Below are positions 8,189-15,733 of a DNA stretch of 64,000 nucleotides, piece after piece. Numbering within the stretch: position 1 is the stretch's first letter; the number at the start of each line of letters is the position of its first letter. Source of the stretch: Nostoc mirabile CHAB5784 (GTDB taxonomy: Bacteria; Cyanobacteriota; Cyanobacteriia; Cyanobacteriales; Nostocaceae); NCBI RefSeq assembly GCF_020829645.1, contig NZ_JAIVFS010000043.1, positions 1-64,000 on the forward strand. The letters are read 5' to 3'. The position numbers and the translations under genes are program-made. The notes under the pieces were generated by a model. The model did no database searches. It had not been told where the DNA came from and was given only the letters and a program-made list of their open reading frames with translations.

Positions 8189-8404
8189 GTGTACAGAAAG
8201 GAAAAATATACAAAAACATCTCTTGATGGAGAGGTTGAGATAATAGAGAAAGAGTCAAGAAGTTCGTCAGGTTTGTTAGAATTTTGTGTAGCTATTCTGA
8301 CGATTACTCTCTCGATTTTGACGGTGACTTTAATTTTGCAAAACTATGCCAGTAGTAATAGAGGATTGGATCGCCCAATCAACCAATTTGATCAGAGAAT
8401 GTGA
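8189..8404 (+). CDS. Small single-pass membrane protein, 71 aa
   Basis: A GTG start has GGAG 12 bases upstream. A charged N-terminus is followed by one strong transmembrane helix (FCVAILTITLSILTVTLILQ). The 3' end overlaps the next gene by 59 bases in another frame, so either this gene or the next one's start may be shorter than drawn. Confidence 0.4.
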   Translation: MYRKEKYTKTSLDGEVEIIEKESRSSSGLLEFCVAILTITLSILTVTLILQNYASSNRGLDRPINQFDQRM

Positions 8405-9149
8405 AAAGATTCGGGGAGCGAGAATCAGCTCACGCACATGGTATGAATGGGAGCGATTGGCGGGTGCAAGTTATGCACAAGGCAAGAAAGTAGCGAATAG
8501 GCAGTACACACAAGAGCAGACAGAATTGCTCTTGTGTTTGGCATGGTTACGTAGGCATTATCCAAAGAAAAAAGTGAGTTATCGGAGTTTGAGAGAGTTT
8601 TCTAAAAGTAATGAATGGAAATACGATGAAGTCTTGGAGAAATTCTGTAAACAAGAGCCATTTGTAGCAGATGAGGTCAAGGAGCCACCCCAAAAAATAG
8701 CCTTAAGTGAGGTGAAGAAATGCTGCGATCGGATTATGAACCGTGAGCTTTCCAGAAATTGTTGGGCGAGTTGGAAACAGTATTTGGGCATAGAGAAATA
8801 CGAACGGTTCGTAGATGAAGGTATTGCCTCGTTGTTAACGTACATGGCGTGTTGGAGGCATGATTTTCCGACAAAAAAGTTTCCATTAGTGCGTCAATTG
8901 GTAGTGATGATGACAAGTTCATCACGTCGGGCGATGACGATGGAAACAGCCTCTAGTGCCAAGATGTGGCTGACTTGGCGGATGAGGGGGTGTAAAGGTA
9001 AAGACTTGCATAGGTATCTGGCAATGTGCGGATATAGAGTGTCGCTGCGTACTTTATATAAGTGGGGAGACTTTAGTCAGCGAAGGCATTACTCCCCATC
9101 CGAATTAGCAGAGTGGAAAAAAATAGCATCCAAAAAGAGGTGTGCATGA
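8346..9149 (+). CDS. Hypothetical protein with three repeated helical motifs, 267 aa
   Basis: Three related segments recur: RGARISSRTWYEWERLAG, MNRELSRNCWASWKQYLG and CGYRVSLRTLYKWGDF. Each has the pattern S(R/L)xxxYxW followed by a hydrophobic helix such as LLLCLAWLRRHYP or LLTYMACWRHDFP. The spacing suggests repeated winged-helix or HTH DNA-binding modules, making a replication or partition accessory role plausible. It is basic, with no membrane segment and no family I can name. Confidence 0.5.
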   Translation: MPVVIEDWIAQSTNLIRECEKIRGARISSRTWYEWERLAGASYAQGKKVANRQYTQEQTELLLCLAWLRRHYPKKKVSYRSLREFSKSNEWKYDEVLEKFCKQEPFVADEVKEPPQKIALSEVKKCCDRIMNRELSRNCWASWKQYLGIEKYERFVDEGIASLLTYMACWRHDFPTKKFPLVRQLVVMMTSSSRRAMTMETASSAKMWLTWRMRGCKGKDLHRYLAMCGYRVSLRTLYKWGDFSQRRHYSPSELAEWKKIASKKRCA

Positions 9150-9244
9150 TTCGATTACTGGACAAAATGAACAATGGTCTAGCCTTCACAATCAATTTTG
9201 TGTTGTGCGGAGAATATTGTAACTACTGTAACTAAGGAGAAAAT

Positions 9245-9769
9245 ATGGTACGCAAAGGTGAATTGACAGTACAAGGAGCAGAGGTAGAGACATCAATCGA
9301 ACCGCAATCCAAAAAGATGGTCAAAGGCAGAGGGCAACAGATTGCGCCAGTGCCAAGTGCTTTTGCGCTGGTCATTGAACAGTTAGAAAATGCTTTTGAC
9401 GACGACTTGCGCCTAGCAATTTTTGAGCGATTACTACGAGAGCAACAACAGATTGCTCAACAGGTGACAGAAGAAGAGAAGCTAACTAAAGCTGTGGAAA
9501 TCGCTAGGTTAGAAGCAATTGAACAGGCAAGAGAAAAAGGGAAGCAATCAGCCAGAAAAGAGATAGCACAAAGAAAAAGAGAACAATTAGCAGGAGTGCA
9601 GAAACAGTTCATTGATGTAGACCTCGAAAAACTGATTGATAGTTGCGACTATTTACCCTATGAAACGATGAAACAAACTATTGATGGCTTTGCAGCCCGT
9701 GTCGGTGTGAAATTGGAATGGAAGGAACTATCCGATGGACAATTTGAATGCTTCGCTTGTGTCGCCTGA
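9245..9769 (+). CDS. Coiled-coil hypothetical protein, 174 aa
   Basis: A strong AAGGAG precedes ATG 9245, the best ribosome-binding site in the area, suggesting the head of an operon. Residues 60-120 are a long charged helix (EQAREKGKQSARKEIAQRKR). The final 40 residues look globular. The next gene starts 35 bases before this one ends. Unknown family. Confidence 0.55.
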   Translation: MVRKGELTVQGAEVETSIEPQSKKMVKGRGQQIAPVPSAFALVIEQLENAFDDDLRLAIFERLLREQQQIAQQVTEEEKLTKAVEIARLEAIEQAREKGKQSARKEIAQRKREQLAGVQKQFIDVDLEKLIDSCDYLPYETMKQTIDGFAARVGVKLEWKELSDGQFECFACVA

Positions 9770-10253
9770 AGTACAGGACTTCATTGACACGGTAAAACAG
9801 GGGCGAGGGTTTAGCGATATCACCCAAATCGTCAGTGAAGAAGTACAACGACAAATTGAAACCCAATTGATGGAATTTCAAGCAGCGATCGCGGATTCCA
9901 ATTTGGCTGCGATAGATGCAATGTCCCTTGAGTTGCAAAGGATTAAGGAAGAGTCGGCCACATTGAGCGGTGTGATGGAGAGATTAAGTGCTGCGGTTGC
10001 TCCTGACCTTCCACCAACAGAAGATGAGGTAGTGAGTTTTAGGCAGGCGATTGATAACCTCGAAAGATATGGCAGTATCATCCCCTCTCAATCAGACATT
10101 CTAGCTGCTCAATTGAGGATGCGGAATGGGCGTGCTTGGTCGCTGGTTTGGCAAGCTCTAGCCAAGATGTTGATTAAAAAATTGGAGAAAAAGTTTTGCA
10201 AACAGCCTACTTCCATAGAGCCTATTGGTGTTACGAAAAAAATCTCGGAATAG
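9735..10253 (+). CDS. Coiled-coil hypothetical protein, 172 aa
   Basis: Mainly helical; acidic in the first 120 residues (EVQRQIETQLMEFQAAIADS) and basic at the end (KMLIKKLEKKF). It overlaps both neighbours (35 and 58 bases), consistent with coupled translation within an operon running to the FtsK-like gene. Unknown family. Confidence 0.5.
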   Translation: MDNLNASLVSPEVQDFIDTVKQGRGFSDITQIVSEEVQRQIETQLMEFQAAIADSNLAAIDAMSLELQRIKEESATLSGVMERLSAAVAPDLPPTEDEVVSFRQAIDNLERYGSIIPSQSDILAAQLRMRNGRAWSLVWQALAKMLIKKLEKKFCKQPTSIEPIGVTKKISE

Positions 10254-10600
10254 CCAAAATTCATTACGAGCCACTAGGGATTTTTGCGATTTTGTTTGAA
10301 GGTGGTGTGCCACAAGTTAATGTCAATTTCTTGGATAAGAATGAGTTCTCTTATTATTGGCAGAAATATAGAAAAGCCGGAGTGAACTTGCTTTTAGGAG
10401 TGCAGATTGACCGCGATGTTGAGTTAACCAGGGTGATTGAGCAGGATAACATTTTTAAGTTCCCTGAAATTAACTTAGAGGTCAAGTTAGAAAACAACGT
10501 CCGTTCTTTGCAAACTTTAGGGACAGCAGAATGGATTGAGTTTCAAGATGACGTGTTCGTAGAGTACCAGCCTTGTAAATCATTGATTCACGTTAGTTAA
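10196..10600 (+). CDS. Hypothetical protein, 134 aa
   Basis: The start is a TTG with GGAG about 10 bases upstream. The product has alternating strands and helices (GIAKIHYEPLGIFAILFEGG, EFSYYWQKYRKAGVNLLLG). No signal or membrane segment. It lies in the same overlapping gene run. Unknown function. Confidence 0.5.
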   Translation: MQTAYFHRAYWCYEKNLGIAKIHYEPLGIFAILFEGGVPQVNVNFLDKNEFSYYWQKYRKAGVNLLLGVQIDRDVELTRVIEQDNIFKFPEINLEVKLENNVRSLQTLGTAEWIEFQDDVFVEYQPCKSLIHVS

Positions 10601-10610
10601 GCAAAAGCAA

Positions 10611-11285
10611 ATGGCAAGAACAACACCGAAAACTGAACTGCCTAAAGATAGAGGATTAAATTTATCCGATTTAAACGGAGATATTAGCAATGCTTTAGTC
10701 TTTCCAGATTCTCATTTTGGCTTGGAGTCGGCTGTGTGGGAGAATGCCCAACGCATTGCCGATATGCTACCTGTGAATGTCAGAGCTTCTGGTGATCTCA
10801 CAGATGAAGATATAGCCAATGCTGCGGAAAACGCTAAGGGCGCAGAAATTCAACTCAAAAATTGGACTGAGTACGATGCACTCACGTCTCGTTATTTGAA
10901 AGGTTTGATTAAAACCAGAGAGAAGCAAGCCTCTGTTGCTGAAAACGTTGGTGAGGCAAGGGTTACTCTTGCTGAATTAGAAAAGAATTTAGGAGTGTCT
11001 CTTGCCAATTTAGAATCCAAATTCCGGCAAATAGTTGGTGGTTCTCGTTCAGCCATAGCTGGTGTCCAGGATGATTTAGGAATCAGCTTGGGTAAAATTG
11101 CTGACCAATATTCAGAAAGTAAGACTAAGAAACAAGAAAAGCTCTACGCTGAAACCACCAAAAAAGAACCGACTCCCTACGAAGAACAAACCAGCAATTT
11201 AGTGACTCGGTTCCAGGAAATTAGAAATGCCCGATACTCTGGAACACCCGGCATTACACAACGAATTCAAAGGATAGCGAAATGA
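10611..11285 (+). CDS. Helical hypothetical protein, 224 aa
   Basis: The start is 11 bases after the previous stop. Residues 60-180 are helical, with Ala/Glu/Lys-rich stretches (RVTLAELEKNLGVSLANLES) reminiscent of structural or coiled-coil proteins. The C-terminus is basic. No family recognised. Its place two genes before the FtsK-like ATPase suggests the same pathway. Confidence 0.5.
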   Translation: MARTTPKTELPKDRGLNLSDLNGDISNALVFPDSHFGLESAVWENAQRIADMLPVNVRASGDLTDEDIANAAENAKGAEIQLKNWTEYDALTSRYLKGLIKTREKQASVAENVGEARVTLAELEKNLGVSLANLESKFRQIVGGSRSAIAGVQDDLGISLGKIADQYSESKTKKQEKLYAETTKKEPTPYEEQTSNLVTRFQEIRNARYSGTPGITQRIQRIAK

Positions 11286-11324
11286 CACCCAAGCAAATAA
11301 CTATTTCATCAACACAGGAGAAAA

Positions 11325-11540
11325 ATGTCACTTCTTTGTAGATTGTTAATTTGGATGTGTGGATTTATTATTGCCAGTGCAGTTGCTCAGTTAATTAGTC
11401 TACTCCCCTACAATACCTTGGTCGTAGGAGTAGGTGTAGTAATTACTTACTCTCAAGGGAAAAATAGTAACTCAATGTTGTTACAAATCATCGCTATTGG
11501 ATTAGCTTTTGGGTGGGGTAAATGTTTCTTCCTTGGTTAA
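11325..11540 (+). CDS. Small membrane protein, 71 aa
   Basis: Two to three hydrophobic segments fill almost the whole chain (LIWMCGFIIASAVAQLISLL, TLVVGVGVVITY, LLQIIAIGLAFGWG). GGAG precedes ATG 11325. The last 19 bases overlap the start of the FtsK-like gene, so the two products are probably made in concert and could form a membrane complex. Confidence 0.55.
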   Translation: MSLLCRLLIWMCGFIIASAVAQLISLLPYNTLVVGVGVVITYSQGKNSNSMLLQIIAIGLAFGWGKCFFLG

Positions 11541-13093
11541 AAATTGGGGCGAGTGGGTTAGTTGCTCTGACGCTAACGTTAGGGGCCAACCCCAAAGATT
11601 TGAAATTATTCCTTCCCGGAAATATATTAGCGATCGCCCTAGCTAGTTATGCGGGTCTAGAATTACGAAAGTTACAAAAACATTACGAGGACAAGGAGCG
11701 AGAAGAAGATATGCTTGCCGCCATGAAGGATACCCAGGCTACTGAGCAGTTGCAGTATCTTTCATCAGCCTCCGAGCGCAAACGCTTAAATGTAGATGCA
11801 GACAAGGAGACAGAAAGACAACTGAAATTACTCCAACAAACAGCACCTTTGTTCAGTGAAGTGTTAACGGTAACTGGACAGAATGGAGCAGTTAGTCGTA
11901 TGGCTTTGGGCATGATTCAGAATGGTGAAAGCCTGGGCAATGTACTGCTGGCGACATCAGAAGCAGAAATGCAACTAGAACAAGCGAAACTGCAAGCCCA
12001 AATTCATCACCGACAGTTGGAATTGCAGGCGCAGCAAGTACTCAAGAGTGCTAATGGTGAAGTGGTGACTGTAACGAATAGCGTCAAAGGAGTATCCGAT
12101 GTTGCACCCCAATCACCCAAGATTCAGGGATTAACAAAAGCGGCGAAAGTTGTCGGACTTCAAACCCAATGTCTACGGGTTGATAAAGCACCAAGCTATG
12201 AAAGGTTAATTTTTTCAGTCAAAACAGAAGATTTCAACTCAATACCGAAATTTAAGGCTGCTTCTAAACTGGCACTGGGAATCGGTGATAAAGAGGATTT
12301 GCCCTTTTATATTTATGCCCCTGAACAAATGGCGGTAGAAGTTGCTCTGTTAGCAAAAGACCGCACTTACTACGACTTTCCCCAAAGGCAGTGGCAGCAT
12401 GGCTCACGCTTAATAATTTTGGGTCAATCCCTTGATGGGGAAGTGATTATTGATTTGGCAAGTGAGGACACCCCACAAGTGTTGGTCGTTGGCACTACCG
12501 GCTCTGGTAAATCCAATTTCTTCCGTGCTGCTGCTTACTGTCTACTCATGCAAGGTGCAAGAGTCGATGTCTGCGGCGGCAAGGTCAGTGATTATGAGGA
12601 TTTTGCTGATCGATTCCCCACTATTACCATGAACGATATGGCTAAAACATTTGAGTTTGTGGGCGAATATTATCTGGAGTGCGTGAGCCGGAACTCAATG
12701 ACCAAAGCACAATTAGAGCAGCAGCAACCTTGGGTTTTGTTTATTGATGAATACAAAGGTACTGTCCCACTGGATGACAGTTTACGAAAAACTTATGATC
12801 AACAGTTGTGTGAAGTCGGTCGTCGGGGACGGGGGCTAAAAATTCATGTTGTTGTGGGCTTGCAACGTGAAGCCAAGCGCGGTAAAGAAGACCCCCAAGG
12901 TTTACCCCCTGATTTACGTGACAACTTACCTTGTCGAATTGCTTTTCGTTGTGTGGATGCTACTTCGGGTCGCATGATTTTGATGCGTCGGGGAGAGGCG
13001 GTCACATCCTTGCAAGGTCGTGGCGATGGCATTGTCCAGTCTGGTTTGTTGGATCAAAGGTTTCAAGCTTATCGATTTGATACAATCCCTTAA
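11522..13093 (+). CDS. FtsK/HerA-type DNA-pumping ATPase, 523 aa
   Basis: The N-terminus has two hydrophobic segments (about 8-22 and 33-47), then a long coiled coil (about 50-175) and a C-terminal motor domain. Walker A is GTTGSGKSN (324-332) and Walker B is WVLFIDE (404-410). RGRGLKIHVVVGLQRE (436-450) and the late RMILMRRGEA resemble the FtsK/TraB-type motor core. Such ATPases move double-stranded DNA in conjugation or segregation, and related HerA motors also pair with nucleases in phage defence. Shorter than FtsK (usually over 750 aa) and lacking a recognisable gamma domain. The nuclease-like gene follows after one base, a pairing that deserves attention. Confidence 0.75.
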   Translation: MFLPWLKIGASGLVALTLTLGANPKDLKLFLPGNILAIALASYAGLELRKLQKHYEDKEREEDMLAAMKDTQATEQLQYLSSASERKRLNVDADKETERQLKLLQQTAPLFSEVLTVTGQNGAVSRMALGMIQNGESLGNVLLATSEAEMQLEQAKLQAQIHHRQLELQAQQVLKSANGEVVTVTNSVKGVSDVAPQSPKIQGLTKAAKVVGLQTQCLRVDKAPSYERLIFSVKTEDFNSIPKFKAASKLALGIGDKEDLPFYIYAPEQMAVEVALLAKDRTYYDFPQRQWQHGSRLIILGQSLDGEVIIDLASEDTPQVLVVGTTGSGKSNFFRAAAYCLLMQGARVDVCGGKVSDYEDFADRFPTITMNDMAKTFEFVGEYYLECVSRNSMTKAQLEQQQPWVLFIDEYKGTVPLDDSLRKTYDQQLCEVGRRGRGLKIHVVVGLQREAKRGKEDPQGLPPDLRDNLPCRIAFRCVDATSGRMILMRRGEAVTSLQGRGDGIVQSGLLDQRFQAYRFDTIP

Positions 13094-13094
13094 T

Positions 13095-13724
13095 ATGTTA
13101 CCAAGTCAATTCATTGATGCTGCTGGTTTCCCGGAACGCTGGCAAGAGCGCGATTTGCAAGAATATCTTGCCAAACGTCTAACAGAACGTGGTTTTCATA
13201 CCCAAACTGAAGCTCCTGCTAACGGAGGACGAGCCGATATTGTCACCAATTGGCAAGGTGGAGCGATCGTTGAGGTAAAAAAATACCTTGACCGCGACAC
13301 CATTTATCAAGCTGTTGGTCAACTCAACCTTTACGGTCTGAACAACACGCATAAACTTGTGGTGATGGGTTTTCTCACACCTGATGCTTCGTCCCAACCA
13401 TCAGCACTCAAGACGGCCTCAATGGTTGAACAAAATCCCCGCATACAAATCGTTTTCGTCAATACTGAAAAAGAATGGTTGCCGGGGAATAGAATTGCTC
13501 CCTCAAGGTTGGTGCAGTTCTTCTGGGAGCCAAAACTCTCATTACCAAACCTCGATTTGGGCAGTTTTATATGGTGGTTTCGAGTTGCCAAAGCTAATCC
13601 AATGCTTATGGTTATTGCAGCCACCTTGCTTTCTGTCATGGTATCCCAAATGAAGCGAGAGCTTAATTACTGTCAACAGACTAATCAGGTGTGGAGTTGT
13701 CTATTTTCTCCACCGATAAATTAA
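13095..13724 (+). CDS. PD-(D/E)XK nuclease-like protein with C-terminal membrane helix, 209 aa
   Basis: ATG 13095 comes directly after the ATPase stop; an in-frame ATG at 13020 lies inside the ATPase gene and is unlikely. After a helical lead, GGRADIV...AIVEVKKYLD...YQAVGQLNLYG fits the PD-(D/E)XK core: D in RADI, E and K in VEVKK, and the trailing QxxxY helix. This implies DNA cleavage. A helix near the end (MLMVIAATLLSVMV) may anchor it at the membrane beside the ATPase. Family assignment rests on motifs only. Confidence 0.65.
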   Translation: MLPSQFIDAAGFPERWQERDLQEYLAKRLTERGFHTQTEAPANGGRADIVTNWQGGAIVEVKKYLDRDTIYQAVGQLNLYGLNNTHKLVVMGFLTPDASSQPSALKTASMVEQNPRIQIVFVNTEKEWLPGNRIAPSRLVQFFWEPKLSLPNLDLGSFIWWFRVAKANPMLMVIAATLLSVMVSQMKRELNYCQQTNQVWSCLFSPPIN

Positions 13725-13742
13725 TCCACTGAGAGGAAAAGT

Positions 13743-14186
13743 ATGAATGGTACTGTTTTTAATATCGGAGTTACTACTTGTGGTTTTACAATGGCAACAA
13801 TAGTAGAACATCATCCTCAAAATGTAATTGGAACATTTTGGTTGCCATCTACACAGAAGGATTACAACAAACTAACTTGTAAATGGGTAGATTATGTTCT
13901 AGAAGAGAATCAAGCACAAGCCCTTCTAGACGATATTGATATTTTAAGAAGTGAACCCCACTTGTACACTCACATGGTAATCCTTTTAACAGGAAATCCT
14001 CACCATCCAGGCGATTACTCTTTTATGGCTGGCATCACACGTTTTCTTGAGAGTACATCATTGCTTCAAGCGCTAGCCCTGCATAATATTCCAGCCCACA
14101 CTGAAATCTCATATCCTGATTTATTTGACGATAAAAGTGCAGAAAATGCAGATTACAATATTTGGAGCAGACTCGAATGGCACTAA
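13743..14186 (+). CDS. Hypothetical protein truncated by a MITE, now 147 aa
   Basis: GAGAGGA precedes ATG 13743. The family is unknown; the product begins MNGTVFNIGVTTCGFTMATI. The frame runs into the MITE at 14175 and ends after SRLEWH. If the MITE and one target copy are removed, the frame continues SRL-NLNDWNEYIRLSLV and ends KRLAKSS at 14471, about 176 aa. The C-terminus has thus been replaced by four element-encoded residues. Confidence 0.6.
   Translation: MNGTVFNIGVTTCGFTMATIVEHHPQNVIGTFWLPSTQKDYNKLTCKWVDYVLEENQAQALLDDIDILRSEPHLYTHMVILLTGNPHHPGDYSFMAGITRFLESTSLLQALALHNIPAHTEISYPDLFDDKSAENADYNIWSRLEWH
14164..14174 (+). repeat. 11-bp target-site duplication (left copy)
   Basis: GGAGCAGACTC here is repeated exactly at 14359-14369, directly outside the inverted repeats of the element between them. 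Confidence 0.8.
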
Positions 14187-14358
14187 GAAAAGCTGAAATA
14201 GTTGCCTGATAAGAGGTTTAGAAAATTAATAGTTTTAAGGTCGGGAATCAGAATAATCTGGAACTCTCAGTTTGTGATCGCTGCTTCATTAGCCTACACT
14301 TTTCCAAAGTGATGAAACCTTTGTAAATAATACATTTGCGCTTTTCTTAGTGCCATTC
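14175..14358 (+). mobile_element. MITE, 184 bp, with 19-bp inverted repeats and 11-bp duplication
   Basis: The perfect terminal repeats are GAATGGCACTAAGAAAAGC and its inverse at 14340-14358. No coding capacity. The 11-bp duplication fits the 10-12 bp made by IS4-type transposases, so it may be mobilised by such an element elsewhere in the genome. The insertion is seen directly because the host gene reads through once it is removed. Confidence 0.85.
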
Positions 14359-14369
14359 GGAGCAGACTC

Positions 14370-14471
14370 AACCTAAATGACTGGAATGAATATATTCGCC
14401 TTTCTTTAGTTTCTGTTCATGGACAAGATATGTTGCAGCAATGGTGGAAACGATTAGCAAAATCTTCCTAA
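14370..14471 (+). pseudogene. Displaced 3' end of the 13743 gene
   Basis: In frame with the pre-insertion gene this reads NLNDWNEYIRLSLVSVHG and on to WWKRLAKSS, TAA 14469-14471. It is cut off from its start by the MITE. Confidence 0.65.
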
Positions 14472-14740
14472 TCATCCATAAGCTACTGCGCCGAAATGCC
14501 CAACTGTTGCAGCAATAGTTGGAGCTTGAAGCCGAACTATTAGAAGAGAATCCAGAATTAGCCCAAACTATTCACGCTCTCAATATGCGAGAGATTCAGA
14601 GTAATCAGCGAGGGCTAGAGAATGTTTTAGGTTCAGAAGAATCAGCGTCAAAGGAGCAAAGTATTTGGAGTTTTTTCCGGGATTGGGTGGGAGATAAATA
14701 TAGCGGGACGCTAATATCTCTTTTTAAAAGCTGCTCTTAA
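14441..14740 (+). pseudogene. Small gene with in-frame TAG (about 99 codons)
   Basis: From ATG 14441 the frame reads MVETISKIFLIIHKLLRRNA, then LLQQ-TAG (14516-14518)-LELEAELLEENPELAQT, and ends at 14740. The helical, charged sequence on both sides of the TAG appears continuous, with Gln the likely original codon (CAG to TAG). It overlaps the previous gene's ancestral end, as operon genes often do. The post-TAG part could also start alone at TTG 14519. Confidence 0.45.
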
Positions 14741-14757
14741 AAGAGATAAGATATTAG
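14711..14757 (+). terminator. Imperfect hairpin before the DUF4351 gene
   Basis: CTAATATCTCTTTT pairs with AAAAGAGAT and ATATTAG, with a small bulge in the right arm. It overlaps the end of the preceding small gene. It could be a terminator or a repeat remnant. Confidence 0.3.
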
Positions 14758-14787
14758 TTAAAATCAATAACTTTCATAGTAATTTAA

Positions 14788-15690
14788 ATGACTCGTTTTA
14801 TTCACGATCAATTTGCTAAAGATTATTTGGAAGAGTTACTAAAACCTTATGGAGAAGTAAAAGCTTCTAGCCGTATAGCTGGTGAAGTTAGAGAGATTGA
14901 TGTTTTATTTTCTCCTGTCCAAGAAGCTAATAATTTAGAGATGCTAGGACTTCTGGGAATATTTGCAGCTACACCTGCTATTTTTGAACCATTTCGGAAT
15001 CCTGCCTCTGAAGAAGAAATCTGTGATTGTTTGCTGAAGTTATTGGAAGTAAGAGGTGCTTTACAACGCGAAGCTAACCGCAATAAAATCTCTATTAAAG
15101 AATTAGAAATTCCGAAATTGTGGATACTTTCTCCAACTGTATCTGTGAGAATACTTTCAGGTTTTAGTGCAATTCAGGCATCTAATTGGGTGTCTGGAGT
15201 ATACTTGATGGGGGAGTATTTGCGAACAGCTATCGTTGTAATTCATCAACTGCCACGTACTCAAGAAACTTTGTGGCTAAGAATTCTCGGTCGAGGGAAA
15301 GTACAAAGGCAGGCTATTGATGAATTAGAAGCGCTATCATCTAATCACCCGTTTCGGAGAGCCACGCTAGAATTACTGTACAATTTACAGCAGAACTTGG
15401 TAATGTCTCAAACTGAAGAATCAGATGACAGGGAGTTAGTTATGCGATTAGCACCACTTTATCAGCAAGACCGAGAACAAGCTAGACAGGAAGGACAAGT
15501 AGAGGGAATTAAGCAAGGTGAAGAACGCTTAATTATACGTCAACTAAATCATCGTTTTGGTGAGATTGACTCTTCAGTACTTGAGCGAATTCGAGGTTTA
15601 TCTACTGACCAGTTGGAGACTTTAGGAGAAGCATTTTTAGATTTTTCATCCCTCACTGATTTAGAAACTTGGTTAGACCAAAATCTCTAA
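14788..15690 (+). CDS. DUF4351-containing, Rpn/PD-(D/E)XK-like protein, 300 aa
   Basis: The C-terminal 60 residues (RLIIRQLNHRFGEIDSSVLE to LETWLDQN) match the DUF4351 pattern common in cyanobacteria. The N-terminal part (about 1-180) begins DQFAKDYLEELLKPYGEV and contains EVREIDVLFSP, which fits the nuclease-like domain usually found with DUF4351 (related to Rpn recombination-promoting nucleases and transposase-like PD-(D/E)XK folds). A Gln/Glu-rich linker (about 225-250) joins them. The role in the cell is unknown; these families spread with mobile DNA. Confidence 0.75.
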   Translation: MTRFIHDQFAKDYLEELLKPYGEVKASSRIAGEVREIDVLFSPVQEANNLEMLGLLGIFAATPAIFEPFRNPASEEEICDCLLKLLEVRGALQREANRNKISIKELEIPKLWILSPTVSVRILSGFSAIQASNWVSGVYLMGEYLRTAIVVIHQLPRTQETLWLRILGRGKVQRQAIDELEALSSNHPFRRATLELLYNLQQNLVMSQTEESDDRELVMRLAPLYQQDREQARQEGQVEGIKQGEERLIIRQLNHRFGEIDSSVLERIRGLSTDQLETLGEAFLDFSSLTDLETWLDQNL

Positions 15691-15733
15691 ATAGAAAATT
15701 TGTGCAATTATCCATGAAAGTAGCTGAAGAACC

